A DNA stretch of 31,878 nt, taken from the NCBI GenBank assembly GCA_910586205.1, contig CAJUGD010000040.1, positions 1 through 31,878 of the forward strand, written 5' to 3'. Below, piece by piece: positions 31,732 through 31,878 of this stretch. How positions within the stretch are numbered: the stretch's first letter is position 1; every line of letters starts with the position of its first letter. Source of the stretch: an uncultured Lachnospiraceae bacterium (lineage in GTDB: Bacteria > Bacillota > Clostridia > Lachnospirales > Lachnospiraceae). The position numbers and the translations under genes were made by a program. The notes below the pieces were generated by a model that was given only the letters and a program-made list of their open reading frames with translations, did no database searches and had not been told where the DNA came from.

Positions 31732-31764
31732 GGTTACGTTCACAGGACCCTGTGAACAGTAACC
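31732..31764. repeat. Dispersed palindromic repeat, copy 2
   Basis: GGTTACGTTCACAGG pairs with CCTGTGAACAGTAACC, with one unpaired T in the right arm. The same arms and bulge position occur at 7453-7484. Confidence 0.75.
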
Positions 31765-31878
31765 AAACAATTACCTGACACAAACTTTGCCTTCTGGATT
31801 CTGGCAAAAAATGATGATATATGATCCTGTCTTTGACAGTTTATAAGATCATAAAACGCTATAGAGCCTTTATTTACA

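Noticed and set aside
31377..31778. 133-codon plus-strand frame near the end of the window
   Set aside because: It runs through two perfect inverted repeats, has no recognisable motif and no ribosome site, so it is not called as a gene.

Overview
The window reads as chromosomal DNA of a low-to-mid GC Gram-positive anaerobe, most likely a gut Lachnospiraceae/Clostridia. The signs are strong AGGAGG-type ribosome binding sites, consensus TTGACA/TATAAT promoters, an SLH-type surface protein, UgpC-type and TRAP sugar transporters, a dicluster ferredoxin protein, DUF3788, and a leader that looks like a Clostridia-type guanidine-IV (mepA) riboswitch. I see no rRNA, tRNA, CRISPR array, prophage or intact insertion sequence.

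Layout: (1) 1-1356, the 3' end of a surface protein with EEPGKP repeats and SLH-like C-terminus, then a terminator. (2) 1387-1544, a short region with a truncated mini-ORF and a 23-bp-arm inverted repeat. (3) 1599-7179, an ABC-F ATPase followed by a heterodimeric ABC exporter pair with one degenerate and one canonical ATP site. (4) 7180-7484, a structured, apparently non-coding stretch plus a dispersed palindromic repeat. (5) 7521-11227, cobalamin genes (fused CobK/CbiJ-CbiE, CbiT, CobU), split by an Rpn-type nuclease gene with its own promoter. (6) 11297-18333, a divergently encoded LacI-family repressor and a sugar ABC uptake operon ending in a GH32 beta-fructosidase; operator-like palindromes sit between them. 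(7) 18275-19766, a minus-strand MATE efflux gene behind a terminator-containing leader. (8) 19988-21011, a ferredoxin-like protein and a broken DUF3788 gene. (9) 20993-31261, a PrpR_N-type regulator facing a seven-gene operon: iron-dependent alcohol dehydrogenase, PdxA2-like dehydrogenase, DUF1537 acid-sugar kinase, TRAP DctQ and DctM, a BNR-repeat protein, YhcH/DUF386 and a DapA/NanA-family aldolase (eight genes counting both TRAP subunits). (10) 31262-31878, hairpins and gene debris.

How they work together: the LacI/ABC/GH32 block should import a fructose-containing oligosaccharide, hydrolyse it in the cytoplasm and be induced by release of the repressor. The last operon looks like import and degradation of an unidentified sugar acid: kinase plus PdxA2 is the known D-threonate/erythronate module, but here it is combined with a pyruvate-type aldolase, a BNR protein lacking the sialidase RIP motif, and a TRAP permease without a nearby substrate-binding subunit. 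Its regulator has a damaged AAA+ domain, and two nearly identical 17-bp palindromes lie in the divergent promoter region. This last locus is the best candidate for undescribed biology in the window.
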